Position numbers and translations under genes: made by a program
Notes under the pieces: generated by a model
The model's database searches: none
The model's input: the letters and a program-made list of their open reading frames with translations, nothing else
What the model was told of the DNA's origin: nothing
Source: a virus
Strand: one strand, 5' to 3'
Length of the DNA stretch: 31,961 nucleotides
Virus record (IMG/VR): IMGVR_UViG_3300037847_004236
Coordinates: 1-31,961 of that record
Part shown: positions 1 to 7,600 of the stretch, one piece after another
Layout: each line of letters starts with the position of its first letter
Numbering within the stretch: position 1 is the first letter of the stretch

Positions 1-100
1 GCTCAAATTCTGTGCTAACCGTTTCTGCTGGCGCAGTCGCTTCGCTCTCGTCATTTAACCACAGAGTGTCCTCTGCCCTCCAGACACTTCTTTGCTATCT
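1..100. repeat. Terminal redundancy, left copy (circular closure)
   Basis: These bases are repeated at 31862-31961 with one difference: C at position 2 and T at 31863. The repeat lies inside the coding sequence of two leftward genes, the lipoprotein and the 50-aa membrane protein. It therefore looks like an assembly overlap of a circular or circularly permuted genome, not a natural end. A true short terminal repeat cannot be excluded without reads. Confidence 0.9.
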
Positions 101-356
101 TGTGGTGGTTCAATTCTCTCTTTGGAATCAATCCCAGTGTGCCCCAGTGGAAATACATATTTCCTGCCTGTGCAGAATAGTCCATCAATATGTTGGTGTT
201 CTGTGATGCCAATTCATTGCAGTGCTGTATGTCGTTGGTGATTTCCTTTGCTTTGTCTTGATCAAATGTGCCTGATCTGCCTGCTGTGTCAATCACAGGT
301 TTGTAAGCACAATTTGTGAGCATCAGTGCTGTCAATATTATCATTATTAGTTTCAT
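51..356 (-). CDS. Small lipoprotein (101 aa)
   Basis: The protein has a short hydrophobic signal peptide (residues 3-15) followed by Cys16 in an LTNC context. This is a lipobox with an unusual Asn at -1, so outer-membrane lipidation is likely but not certain. The sequence after it (YKPVIDTAGR, Cys46) and the C-terminal KKCLEGRG motif (Cys91) resemble small lipoproteins of marine bacteria that usually carry a glycine-zipper segment, which is absent here. It may be host-derived. A surface or superinfection-exclusion role is inference. Its start follows a strong GGAGGAGGC Shine-Dalgarno, and its stop overlaps the start of the next leftward gene (ATGA). It is the fourth gene of the leftward sigma70 operon. 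Confidence 0.75.
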   Translation of the reverse strand: MKLIMIILTALMLTNCAYKPVIDTAGRSGTFDQDKAKEITNDIQHCNELASQNTNILMDYSAQAGNMYFHWGTLGLIPKRELNHHKIAKKCLEGRGHSVVK

Positions 357-370
357 ATTATGCCTCCTCC

Positions 371-556
371 TTAATTATTTGGTCCAATTAAACCTTGAGC
401 TGATGCTATATCGTCTCTCAAGTCTTGAACGCCTTGTGCTATTTTGTGTAGATTATCACCGCTTGATGAAAAATCTTCAAATTTGCTTAATTCATCTGCC
501 AAGTCTTGTATCTTGTAAGTGATGTCTGATATTTGGTTATATTCTTTCTTGTTCAT
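371..556 (-). CDS. Small hypothetical protein (61 aa), helical
   Basis: I do not recognise this protein. It starts MNKKEYNQISDITYKI and has heptad-like spacing of Ile/Leu through residues 5-50 (DLADELSKF, IAQGVQDLRDDIASA), which suggests one amphipathic or coiled-coil helix. The start at 556 is preferred over a longer in-frame start because GGAGGCATAAT lies directly upstream, identical to the spacing used by both neighbours. The upstream gene's TAA stop lies inside that ribosome-binding cassette, so translation is likely coupled. It is acidic and soluble, with no signal peptide. Confidence 0.65.
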   Translation of the reverse strand: MNKKEYNQISDITYKIQDLADELSKFEDFSSSGDNLHKIAQGVQDLRDDIASAQGLIGPNN

Positions 557-557
557 A

Positions 558-746
558 TTATGCCTCCTCCCCAAACTTTGTAAATGATTTTTTTGGTCCA
601 AGTTCTAATCTGTTCCAGTTGTTTTCACCAGCCCATTCATTGGCTTCTGTAATCAGTTGATCACAATCCCAATCACTTGGCACCGTGCCATATGATACTC
701 TAACATCATCTTGAAACACATATAAAGTATAAAGTTTAGGTGTCAT
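558..746 (-). CDS. Small hypothetical protein (62 aa)
   Basis: No family is recognised. The protein starts MTPKLYTLYVFQDDVRVSYG, which predicts short beta strands, and has a Trp-containing middle (SDWDCD, NEWAGENNWN), consistent with a compact alpha/beta fold. It starts after the repeated GGAGGCATAAT cassette. Its own last codons (GEEA and stop) encode the Shine-Dalgarno of the next gene. It is the second gene of the leftward sigma70-driven operon, so early expression and a takeover or host-interaction role are plausible, but this is only inference from position. Confidence 0.65.
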   Translation of the reverse strand: MTPKLYTLYVFQDDVRVSYGTVPSDWDCDQLITEANEWAGENNWNRLELGPKKSFTKFGEEA

Positions 747-757
747 ATTATGCCTCC

Positions 758-1522
758 TTAAAATTCTGACACATTACAATAGATGCTGGCAAATGGTCCT
801 TGGTGTGGTATGCCATTGTGTCCCATCTCCATCCAACTGTGATTGTGTTTACGAATAAATGGTATGTTCGCCAATCGCTTTTCTAATGATTTTGCTGATA
901 TGGTCATACCCAATGATTTCATAGAATAATTGTCTTTGTGAGTGTATATGCTAATCATATCTGTGCCTGTTTTGTATTTTCTTATGCTCACCTTGAACTT
1001 GTTCACCAATCCAGAAGATTTCACACTTTTACGCACATCTTGTGCCAATTGTTTGATATCATCATCTGAAAATGTTGCTTTGGGTTTGAATCCAGGTATT
1101 TCTTTGTGTGCGTCTGACAACAAAGCCTGTTCAGTGTCATAAAGTCCCTTATACATCCAAACTCTGCCTTTAGCATCTGTGCCAAATGTTTTTCTGTGTG
1201 GCGTTATGGCAGTGGCACATTGACCCACTTGTCTCAAATCCATATGACATGGATCATTGTAAGAACATTTGATGCCAATATCTCTTGCTTGTTTTAGAAT
1301 AGTTTTTTTGTCAATTGGGGGTGGATTGTCTTGCATCCAATATTTGGAAAAATCCATTCTTGGTGAATAGGATTTTTTATTATGATAACTTTTTTCCAAT
1401 TTACCGTAAGTGTTGATAAAATCCAACAATGTTTGGTAACCAAGCGACTTTGCTTTCTGTTTGACTTGTTTTAACAATGCTTTCGCATCATATGTATAAT
1501 AATATACTTTTCTGTGTGCCAT
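758..1522 (-). CDS. Hypothetical basic protein, largest leftward-operon gene (254 aa)
   Basis: No confident family match. The N-terminal half is lysine-rich and helical (ALLKQVKQKAKSLGYQTLL). The middle has a Cys/His cluster (CSYNDPCHMD, then GQCATAITPHRK) and the C-terminal part has an alternating strand pattern (FKVSIRKYKTGTDMISIY) ending in a His-rich tail. The start is set at 1522 because AAGGAG precedes it and a perfect sigma70 promoter ends just upstream; a longer in-frame start at 1549 would lie inside the -10 box. As the largest gene of the putative early operon it is the best place to look for an unrecognised replication or takeover function, but nothing in the sequence proves that. 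Confidence 0.75.
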   Translation of the reverse strand: MAHRKVYYYTYDAKALLKQVKQKAKSLGYQTLLDFINTYGKLEKSYHNKKSYSPRMDFSKYWMQDNPPPIDKKTILKQARDIGIKCSYNDPCHMDLRQVGQCATAITPHRKTFGTDAKGRVWMYKGLYDTEQALLSDAHKEIPGFKPKATFSDDDIKQLAQDVRKSVKSSGLVNKFKVSIRKYKTGTDMISIYTHKDNYSMKSLGMTISAKSLEKRLANIPFIRKHNHSWMEMGHNGIPHQGPFASIYCNVSEF

Positions 1523-1547
1523 TGTGTCTCCTTCTCTTATACTATTC

Positions 1548-1576
1548 ATTATAGCATCATCACAATATCAAGTCAA
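1548..1576 (-). promoter_or_regulatory. Sigma70 promoter, leftward operon 1
   Basis: On the minus strand there is TTGACT (1571-1576), a 17-bp spacer and a perfect TATAAT (1548-1553). The predicted start near 1541 gives a leader of about 20 nt carrying AAGGAG before the ATG at 1522. It lies between two leftward operons, right after the stop of the HNH-like gene, and should drive genes from 1522 through the contig join. Confidence 0.8.
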
Positions 1577-1590
1577 CCTCACAGAAACCG

Positions 1591-2109
1591 CTATTTTCTT
1601 GACTTTTTTGGTGAAAATATACTAAAAAATTTGGCAATTCGGGATTTTTTTGCTGGTGTTCTACCGTGGCGATTACCATATCGGGGTGGCACATTGAGAG
1701 TGTCCTCATAACTCCATCCTCTACGCAGTCTGTTCCAAAATCTCACTCTTGTTTTTGCTGAGTATCCCCATTTTTCACACATTTTGATCAGATATCTGCC
1801 TCTTTCTGTGTATTTGTGGAATCTGCGGTTTCTGTTGTTCACTGTGGTAGTTGTCCAACGAACATTGTCAGGTGAATAATGGCCTCGCGGGTCCACTCTG
1901 TCTAAAACCAATTCTTCTCGGAAATCATCACCCATGTCTTCCACGAAATTGATGAATCCTTGGTCTCCAGATATGTCTATGTTCCAATCATCACACACTT
2001 TGACATCTTCATAGTATAATTCGTTGTCATTGCATCTTTTACACATTTTAAACCAACGCTCCCACAATTTTGGATATGCTTTTCTCATTGCTGTATATTG
2101 ACTTGTCAT
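1591..2109 (-). CDS. HNH-like endonuclease family protein (172 aa)
   Basis: Residues 15-95 match the pattern of a widespread phage HNH/homing-endonuclease-like family: W.RW..MCKRC, VKVCDDW at 37-43, then LDRVDPRGHYSPDNVRW at 69-85 and NNRNRR. These proteins nick or cut DNA and are often free-standing mobile genes or packaging helpers. A classic HH pair is not visible, so catalytic activity is uncertain. The C-terminal extension (about 100-172) is very basic and ends SPKKSRK, which suits DNA binding. AGGAG lies 7 nt before the start, and the start overlaps the upstream stop by 4 nt (ATGA). Last gene of leftward operon 2. Confidence 0.7.
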   Translation of the reverse strand: MTSQYTAMRKAYPKLWERWFKMCKRCNDNELYYEDVKVCDDWNIDISGDQGFINFVEDMGDDFREELVLDRVDPRGHYSPDNVRWTTTTVNNRNRRFHKYTERGRYLIKMCEKWGYSAKTRVRFWNRLRRGWSYEDTLNVPPRYGNRHGRTPAKKSRIAKFFSIFSPKKSRK

Positions 2110-2468
2110 GTAAAACTCCTGTTAATCATGTGTTTGGGTGTGACATCGTCCTCAAATGTCACAGGTTTACCTTTTTTGCTTTTGTTTTTGGGTGATCTAC
2201 TCAATATGCTGTTCAACTGTCTGCGTCTTGTGATGATCACGCAGTTGTGTGGTCCCCATGCTTCCGTCAAATCCACCCTTGACATCACATATCCAAACAC
2301 TTTTCCGTGTCTGTGTTCCAGCACACCTGAATTCTGCCACATACGCAACCAAGTCTCAGGAGTAAATGCCCATTCCTCTCTTCTGTATCGTGCTTGGCAT
2401 ATGGCCCTTGCATACTGTGAATTGTATGGCGAAGGAATATTGTATCTTCTTGCTCTAGTCCTCTTCAT
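2106..2468 (-). CDS. HNH-like / phage DNA-binding protein (120 aa)
   Basis: The middle of the protein (RWxxM-type spacing in WLRMWQNSG, then GYVMSRVDLTEAWGPHNCVI and TRRRQLNSIL) follows the same D...WGP.NC.....R..Q layout as HNH-like phage proteins, but the His and Asn positions of an active site are not clear. It may be a degenerate or non-catalytic relative of the downstream gene. The N-terminus (MKRTRARRYN) is very basic. It starts after AAGGAGT and overlaps its upstream neighbour by 14 nt and its downstream neighbour by 4 nt, so the three genes are translationally coupled. Confidence 0.55.
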   Translation of the reverse strand: MKRTRARRYNIPSPYNSQYARAICQARYRREEWAFTPETWLRMWQNSGVLEHRHGKVFGYVMSRVDLTEAWGPHNCVIITRRRQLNSILSRSPKNKSKKGKPVTFEDDVTPKHMINRSFT

Positions 2469-3387
2469 GCTGTTGACTCCTTAAATGATTTGCATCAGGA
2501 TGAACATCAATCCAACTCAATGTGTCCAGTTCAGGACGATTGTATGTGTATGCACAAACCTGTGTGATCCAGCGATCAGTTTCTGCCACAGTGGGCAGTG
2601 TGAATTCACCTGTTGCTACAAAGTCTGACCATGCAGTGGTCACGGGCCTTGCGGGATTCCAAGGTGAAGTGGTGATCACTGGATATCCTTCTATCACACA
2701 CTCTGAAGCACCTGCTGAGTGATTGGCAATGGCACAGTCAAAACCGCCCCTACGCATTTCATCTGCAATCTGATTACCATGCCTTTTCTGTTGTGCAACC
2801 TTTGTTCGCACTTCAAAAGTATATCCGTAATCACGCAACACTTCAGACACGGATTTAAACCATACATCATAAGTGATGTTGTAGAACTCTCTGTAGTTTC
2901 TATCTGATGATCTTATGATTAAACAATGTTTGCGAGTTACAGGTCTTGCTTCAATTATTTTACCACCCCAAATGTCTGTGATGTCCTTGTGGGCACCTCC
3001 TGACATTTTGTGCAGTTGCTTGTTTACCCGCTCACGGTGGAGATAATCCACCGGAGCAAGGCATTCTCCATTTTGATTGTGTGGCAGTGACCAACCGCAA
3101 TATGTCAATCTACTCCAATGTTTAGTCCCTTGAGGGTTGGAAGGCGAACGATATCTCAAGTGAGGCATCATTGAATTGTCCCACCACCACCAGCGAAAAC
3201 CAAATGGCTCGCGGTTGGGTTTAAACATAGTAGGCGGTTCACAACCTACCAACAACCAGTCTGCAGAGAAATCTGTAATTTTATCAGGCACTGTGTTGTC
3301 CACAGTTTTTCCATGCTCATCCTTTGGACGAGCGACTTGTGAATTAGGATCTATTTTCCAATAACCAAATGGCATAAGACTAGGCAC
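2455..3387 (-). CDS. Glycosyltransferase-like protein, GT-B type C-terminus (310 aa)
   Basis: Residues 221-238 (ANHSAGASECVIEGYPVI) resemble the donor-binding loop of GT-B glycosyltransferases, where a small-residue loop, Glu229 and a G-x-P-V-I strand contact the nucleotide sugar. An upstream helix (QIADEMRRGGFDCAI) fits the Rossmann-like C-domain. The N-terminal half is Trp-rich (RWWWWDNSMM) and not recognised. The reaction is inferred to be sugar transfer to a virion or host glycan. The start is either GTG at 3387, directly after the upstream stop (TAAGTG), or ATG at 3375; neither has a clear Shine-Dalgarno. It sits with HNH-like genes behind a late-type promoter. Confidence 0.55.
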   Translation of the reverse strand: MPSLMPFGYWKIDPNSQVARPKDEHGKTVDNTVPDKITDFSADWLLVGCEPPTMFKPNREPFGFRWWWWDNSMMPHLRYRSPSNPQGTKHWSRLTYCGWSLPHNQNGECLAPVDYLHRERVNKQLHKMSGGAHKDITDIWGGKIIEARPVTRKHCLIIRSSDRNYREFYNITYDVWFKSVSEVLRDYGYTFEVRTKVAQQKRHGNQIADEMRRGGFDCAIANHSAGASECVIEGYPVITTSPWNPARPVTTAWSDFVATGEFTLPTVAETDRWITQVCAYTYNRPELDTLSWIDVHPDANHLRSQQHEED

Positions 3388-3789
3388 TTAATGAACTGTG
3401 GGTTGAAACAGTTTGTAATAATTGTTGTTGGAATCGTAATGGTCTACAATACATTCTTCTATCAAACTAGGTTCTGCTAACAGTTCTATTTCAACATTAT
3501 CAGCATCAATCACTTTTAGTTTGTCTTTTGTTTTTATATTCAAACCTGTTTTTTTGTTTAATTTTTCTTTTAGACCTTTTACTATTACACCTTCTCCATT
3601 CAATACTTCTTCCAATATAGGTTCCCAATCTGCAAAATTCTTCATGCCTTCATCAATGTAGGTCACACACATTTCAGGGCCTTCTAAATTTTGTAAATCT
3701 ATCTGAATAAATTTTTCTTGTTTTTTGTATTGCTTTGCTTTTTTGCTGTATCTTGGTTTGTGTAATTGTGTTATGTAATAATAGTTCAT
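3388..3789 (-). CDS. Hypothetical protein (133 aa)
   Basis: No family is recognised. The N-terminus is Tyr/Lys-rich (MNYYYITQLHKPRYSKKAKQ) and the C-terminal half is mixed alpha/beta with acidic patches (KVIDADNVEIELLAEPSLIEE). No membrane segment or signal peptide is present. It is the first gene of leftward operon 2. Its start lies about 22 nt downstream of an exact TATAAATA late-type motif on the minus strand, and there is only a weak Shine-Dalgarno. Confidence 0.65.
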   Translation of the reverse strand: MNYYYITQLHKPRYSKKAKQYKKQEKFIQIDLQNLEGPEMCVTYIDEGMKNFADWEPILEEVLNGEGVIVKGLKEKLNKKTGLNIKTKDKLKVIDADNVEIELLAEPSLIEECIVDHYDSNNNYYKLFQPTVH

Positions 3790-3802
3790 TTTTGTGTCTC
3801 GT

Positions 3803-3818
3803 AATAAATATATTTATA
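3803..3818. promoter_or_regulatory. Divergent T4-type late promoter pair
   Basis: The 16-base sequence AATAAATATATTTATA is a near-palindrome. Read on the minus strand it contains an exact TATAAATA (3811-3818) facing the gene starting at 3789. Read on the plus strand it contains AATAAATA (3803-3810) facing the gene starting at 3878. TATAAATA is the known T4 late-promoter core. No sigma70 -35 box is visible. Confidence 0.55.
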
Positions 3819-3877
3819 CATACTAACAAAAAACCACAAAATAAGCAAGAAAAAATGTTACCGTTTTAAATAAAGGT

Positions 3878-4420
3878 ATGAAAGCACACTTTGTTGGCAA
3901 TGGCGCCTCTCAAGAAATATTTTTGGCAAGACAGCGATATGGTTTTGTTGCTGTGGGCAATTATCCAAAACAAATCAAGTTTTGGGACTCCACAACCATA
4001 ATAGATCACAAAATGGTTATATGGGTCAGCAACACCAACAAAAAATTATTCAAAGGCAAAGACATTTGGTGCACACCAGATGTAGCCAAGTGGGCAAGAA
4101 ACTTTGACCTGTTAGGCAAGTGGCACGCAATACTTGAACCAAAGATTAAATTTAGTTCAGGACATCAAGCAGTGCAAAATCTATCTAAAAAATTTATGTT
4201 TATTGATTTATGGGGTATGGATTCCATGTATAGCGAAGATTTGTTATCCAAGATGGATGAAGACATACCAAGACCTAAAAGACCTCCACTCAATAATGAT
4301 TGGAGACCTTATTGGCGTGATCTTTTTAAGAGATTCCCCAAAGTTAAATATACCATACACGCACCAGAAGGAGTGACAAAGATAGATTATGGCGAGAACT
4401 GTAGATACGAACTTCACTAA
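3878..4420 (+). CDS. MptE/DUF115-like sugar or nucleotide enzyme candidate (180 aa)
   Basis: The N-terminal VGNGAS loop (residues 6-11), the SSGHQAVQ helix start (93-100) and the FIDLWGMDS strand-loop (108-116) follow the order of conserved motifs in DUF115/MptE-like and related sialyltransferase-like proteins (GNGPS, SG..A, L.G.D). Such proteins are common in phages beside glycosylation genes. The likely role is nucleotide-sugar use in glycan modification, but substrate and activity are unknown. AAAGG lies close upstream of the ATG. It is the first gene of the rightward late block and overlaps the next gene by 32 nt. Confidence 0.6.
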   Translation: MKAHFVGNGASQEIFLARQRYGFVAVGNYPKQIKFWDSTTIIDHKMVIWVSNTNKKLFKGKDIWCTPDVAKWARNFDLLGKWHAILEPKIKFSSGHQAVQNLSKKFMFIDLWGMDSMYSEDLLSKMDEDIPRPKRPPLNNDWRPYWRDLFKRFPKVKYTIHAPEGVTKIDYGENCRYELH

Positions 4421-4838
4421 AAGAAAATTAGAGAAATGGTTAATTGGATTGACCAAGCCAAGAAAACAATTGGACGGTCTACCTGTGTGTCCTTATCTAA
4501 AACATTATAGAGATAGAATACATCTAGCAAGAAACAAAGACCCTGAAAGATTAGCAAGACATTTTGCAGAGGTAAAAGACATCTTTAAATTTGAGGCGTG
4601 TGTGGTGTTTGGTTTTTGGATGAGTTGGAACAAAATGGAAAAGATGGTAGATACATTAAACAAGGATCTAAAGAAGAAAGATGTGTGTTGTTTTATGATG
4701 CATCCAGATGGAGATGAAGATGTTTTACCAGTAGAATACCCATTTGACATACCTGTTTTAATTGTGCAAAAAATTAGCACATTAGAGAAAGCAAAAAAAC
4801 AGTTAAGTAAAACAAACTACTACAAACATTATAAATAA
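4389..4838 (+). CDS. Hypothetical protein with GLPVCPYLK motif (149 aa)
   Basis: The N-terminal part carries WLIGLTKPRKQLDGLPVCPY, where a Trp helix is followed by a G-L-x-x-C-P segment. The same arrangement occurs in small proteins of unknown function in marine phages. The middle (FEACVVFGFWMSW) and C-terminal strand (DIPVLIVQKIS) suggest an alpha/beta fold. It begins inside the end of the preceding gene in another frame (32-nt overlap), which argues for co-translation. Its stop codon overlaps an exact TATAAATA motif serving the fibre gene downstream. No function is assigned. Confidence 0.6.
   Translation: MARTVDTNFTKRKLEKWLIGLTKPRKQLDGLPVCPYLKHYRDRIHLARNKDPERLARHFAEVKDIFKFEACVVFGFWMSWNKMEKMVDTLNKDLKKKDVCCFMMHPDGDEDVLPVEYPFDIPVLIVQKISTLEKAKKQLSKTNYYKHYK
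4830..4837 (+). promoter_or_regulatory. T4-type late promoter motif (TATAAATA)
   Basis: An exact TATAAATA overlaps the last codons of the preceding gene, 22 nt before the ATG of the fibre gene at 4859. There is no -35 box. Confidence 0.5.
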
Positions 4839-4858
4839 TACACAATCAGGAGCATTGC

Positions 4859-5665
4859 ATGGCAATTACACTTAGAACAACAACACAAGCAGGAACAACC
4901 AACAAAGGTTCAACTCTTACACACGCAGAATTGGATGCCAACTTTGTTGATTTGTTAACAAGTAAATTAGCAGATATAATAGACGACACATCACCACAAT
5001 TGGGTGGCAATCTTGATGTGAATGGACAAAAAATTACTTCTACTTCAGATGGAAACATTGATATTGAACCTAATGGCACAGGTGATGTTCTTTTAGGAAA
5101 TTTTAAATTTGATGCTGATCAAACAGTTGATGCAGGAAAAGACAATTATGTCATGACATATGACAACGGCACAGGCAAGATCAGTTTAGAAGCGGCATCA
5201 GGCGGTGGCGGTGGAGATAGTGTTGGCGCAGGAAACAATATAGAAATTACAAATGCTGATTCGGCAGGTGAAAAAACAATAGCATTAAGAAGTCCACTTA
5301 ACCAACCTGTTGATGCAGGTGATCAACAATTGAGTAATCTCTCAATCAAAAATTATGGAGAAATTGTTTACACATCAGGCACAGCAACAGGCACAATCAC
5401 ACCAGATCCAAACAATGGCAGTGTCCAAAAAATCACATTGACTGGTTCAATCACATTGAACAGTCTTTCAAATGTGGCATCAGGTGATTCAATGACATTG
5501 ATTGTTAAACAACCTTCTTCAGGTGGACCTTACACACTTTCAAGTTCAATGAAATTTGCTGGAGGGTCAAAAGCATTATCAACAGATGCCAATGCCATAG
5601 ACATAATCACAATATTCTACGATGGAACAGATTATCTCGCTTCATTGAGCACCAACTTTAGTTAA
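4859..5665 (+). CDS. Tail fibre protein with T4-like-phage repeat module (268 aa)
   Basis: The start (MAITLRTTTQAGTTNKGSTL) and residues 43-53 (DTSPQLGGNLD, followed by VNGQKI and PNGTGDV) are modules seen in fibre proteins of marine T4-like phages. A Gly-rich linker lies near residue 120. The C-terminal ~60 residues (GSITLNSL, GGPYTLSSSMKFAGGS, ANAIDIITIFYDGTDYLA) form a beta-rich end domain that recurs in the gene at 7106. The role is receptor contact at the tail. It follows a TATAAATA motif and an AGGAG site, and is the first of a run of structural surface proteins. Confidence 0.75.
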   Translation: MAITLRTTTQAGTTNKGSTLTHAELDANFVDLLTSKLADIIDDTSPQLGGNLDVNGQKITSTSDGNIDIEPNGTGDVLLGNFKFDADQTVDAGKDNYVMTYDNGTGKISLEAASGGGGGDSVGAGNNIEITNADSAGEKTIALRSPLNQPVDAGDQQLSNLSIKNYGEIVYTSGTATGTITPDPNNGSVQKITLTGSITLNSLSNVASGDSMTLIVKQPSSGGPYTLSSSMKFAGGSKALSTDANAIDIITIFYDGTDYLASLSTNFS

Positions 5666-5674
5666 GGAGATAGT

Positions 5675-7081
5675 ATGCCATTAGGCGCGGCAAGATTAAA
5701 CACACTCGCAAAAGTATTAACTGTGACAGACACCAATAGATCCACAGGATTTTTGAATGTGACAGCAAATGGTGATGCCCAACTATCCAACGCACAATAC
5801 AAATTTAGAACTGGCACACGAGGCGGTAGCATCTACATGGATGGTAGCGGTGACTATCTGTCTATGAATGATAACAGCGATAACAATCTAGACTTTGGCA
5901 CAGATGATTTCACAATTGAATGGTTTCAATATCTCACATCATTGGACAGATTTGCAATTGATATGCGTAATGGTTCCAACGGCGCAAAAATTATGTTGTA
6001 TTCTTATCCCTCAGATGGATCAGCAGATGATTTATATCTATGGGTAAATTCAGCAAACCGAATATCTGCTATGAATGTGTTGAGTGCCAACACATGGCAA
6101 CACATAGCACTGGTGCGTGAATCAGGAACCACAAGTCTTTATGTGGACGGCACACAGAGTGGTGGAACATACTCGGACTCAAACAGTTACTCACATGATG
6201 AATTAAGAATATGGCACAATTCAATAGGGGGAGAATTTTATACCCCACCAGGTTATGTGGATGAATTTAGAATTTCAGACACAGCAAGATATTCAGGAGC
6301 ATCTTTCACAGTGCCCTCATCAGCATTCATACAAGACAACAACACAAGACTATTGCTACATGGTGATGGTCCTTACGGATCAAACGGTAACAGACACATT
6401 GTGGATGACATAGGCGATTTAAGACCACTGGACATACACATAGAACAAAATGTGACAGTGAACAGTGGATCCCCGGCATCAATATCCACAGCACAATCAA
6501 AATTTGGTAGTTCCAGTTTGAGAATGAACGACAACAATTCACACTGTCAATATGTTTCACCTGCATGGGGTGATGCATTCACAATAGAATTTTGGTTCAG
6601 AGCAGATTCACTGTCAGGCGATCAATGGATGGCAGGTGTATGGGGTGGATCGCCGCATGGTGGATTCAACTGGGGCATATATCTGAATGGATCCACAGTG
6701 AAAGCATATGTGTGGAACGGCAGTTATCAATTGAACAATGCCACTATTGGGACAGCATCCTCAAACACATGGCATCATGTGGCACTCACATGGGATGGTA
6801 GCACCTACAGAACATTTCTAGACGGCACCGCGGGAGGATCAAACTCCAGTTCAACTGCTCCTGCTTTTGATCAATGGCAGGTCACATGGGTGGGCACAGT
6901 GGGAGGCACAACCAGCACCTTTGCAGGTTACATAGACGAATACAGACAGAGTGACACAGCAAGATACACATCAAATTTTTCACCTTCAGGATCAGCATTC
7001 ACTAACGACAGCAACACAAAAGTTTTGCTACACTTTGATGGCGGAAATGGTGACACCACGACCACAGATGATGCCAGTTAA
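5675..7081 (+). CDS. Double LamG/concanavalin-like fibre protein (468 aa)
   Basis: The N-terminus (MPLGAARLNTLAK) is a short anchor seen on lectin-like proteins of marine phages. Two related jelly-roll repeats follow. Repeat 1 is around 35-215 (GDYLSMN, DDFTIEWFQYL, WQHIALVRESGTTSLYVDG, YVDEFRISDTARYSG). Repeat 2 is around 280-450 (AFTIEFWFRADSL, WHHVALTWDGSTYRTFLDG, YIDEYRQSDTARYTS). These are LamG/laminin-G-type carbohydrate-binding domains. It probably binds host glycans as part of the adsorption apparatus. It follows the fibre gene by 9 nt and belongs to the same transcript. Confidence 0.8.
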   Translation: MPLGAARLNTLAKVLTVTDTNRSTGFLNVTANGDAQLSNAQYKFRTGTRGGSIYMDGSGDYLSMNDNSDNNLDFGTDDFTIEWFQYLTSLDRFAIDMRNGSNGAKIMLYSYPSDGSADDLYLWVNSANRISAMNVLSANTWQHIALVRESGTTSLYVDGTQSGGTYSDSNSYSHDELRIWHNSIGGEFYTPPGYVDEFRISDTARYSGASFTVPSSAFIQDNNTRLLLHGDGPYGSNGNRHIVDDIGDLRPLDIHIEQNVTVNSGSPASISTAQSKFGSSSLRMNDNNSHCQYVSPAWGDAFTIEFWFRADSLSGDQWMAGVWGGSPHGGFNWGIYLNGSTVKAYVWNGSYQLNNATIGTASSNTWHHVALTWDGSTYRTFLDGTAGGSNSSSTAPAFDQWQVTWVGTVGGTTSTFAGYIDEYRQSDTARYTSNFSPSGSAFTNDSNTKVLLHFDGGNGDTTTTDDAS

Positions 7082-7087
7082 TAAATA
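7080..7087 (+). promoter_or_regulatory. T4-type late promoter motif (AATAAATA)
   Basis: The motif sits at the stop codon of the LamG gene and 19 nt before the next ATG. The cyanophage late consensus NATAAATA is met. Confidence 0.45.
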
Positions 7088-7105
7088 ACACAAAGGAGAA
7101 ACCAA

Positions 7106-7600
7106 ATGCCAACATTTCCAAGTATATCAGCGGCGTCAACTGCAAATGTTGATCAAGGATCAGATTCAATCAGTCTAGCAAGACCAGACATAAAAACAAC
7201 ATTTGACAATGTTAATTCTATTATTTCTACCTACAATGGCAAAGTGATTGTGGTAACGGATGAAAGTCAATCATTCACAGCACAACAATATTTCAATCAA
7301 CAAACATTAACAGATGGTGCAACAATCAATTGGAACCTTGCAACACAACAGGTTGCTGTTGTAACATTGGGCGGCAACAGAACATTGGCGGCACCCACAA
7401 ATCAACAAGCAGGCGGTGTGTATACGATTGTGATCAAACAGGATGGCACAGGTGGACACACTTTAGGATTCAATAGTGCATACAAATTTCCAGGTGGTTC
7501 AGCACCTGTCATAACAACAGCGGCAAATTCTGTGGACATTGTTAGTTTTATCAGTGATGGCAGTAATATGTTAGGATCATTTGTGCAGGATGTTAAGTAA
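7106..7600 (+). CDS. Tail fibre protein, short (164 aa)
   Basis: The N-terminal segment SISLARPDIKTTFDNVNSII (22-41) is shared with the fibre gene at 28010 (DSPASARADIKTAFDELSNV) and weakly with the one at 26336. It probably anchors the fibre to a common tail site. The C-terminal segment (GTGGHTLGFNSAYKFPGGSA, then NSVDIVSFISDGSN) is a copy of the end domain of the fibre at 4859. AAAGGAG precedes the start, and the stop overlaps the next start (TAATG). Confidence 0.7.
   Translation: MPTFPSISAASTANVDQGSDSISLARPDIKTTFDNVNSIISTYNGKVIVVTDESQSFTAQQYFNQQTLTDGATINWNLATQQVAVVTLGGNRTLAAPTNQQAGGVYTIVIKQDGTGGHTLGFNSAYKFPGGSAPVITTAANSVDIVSFISDGSNMLGSFVQDVK

Noticed and set aside
1599-1623. TTGACT followed by TATACT on the plus strand
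   Set aside because: Spacer is only 13 bp, too short for sigma70, and no rightward gene follows.
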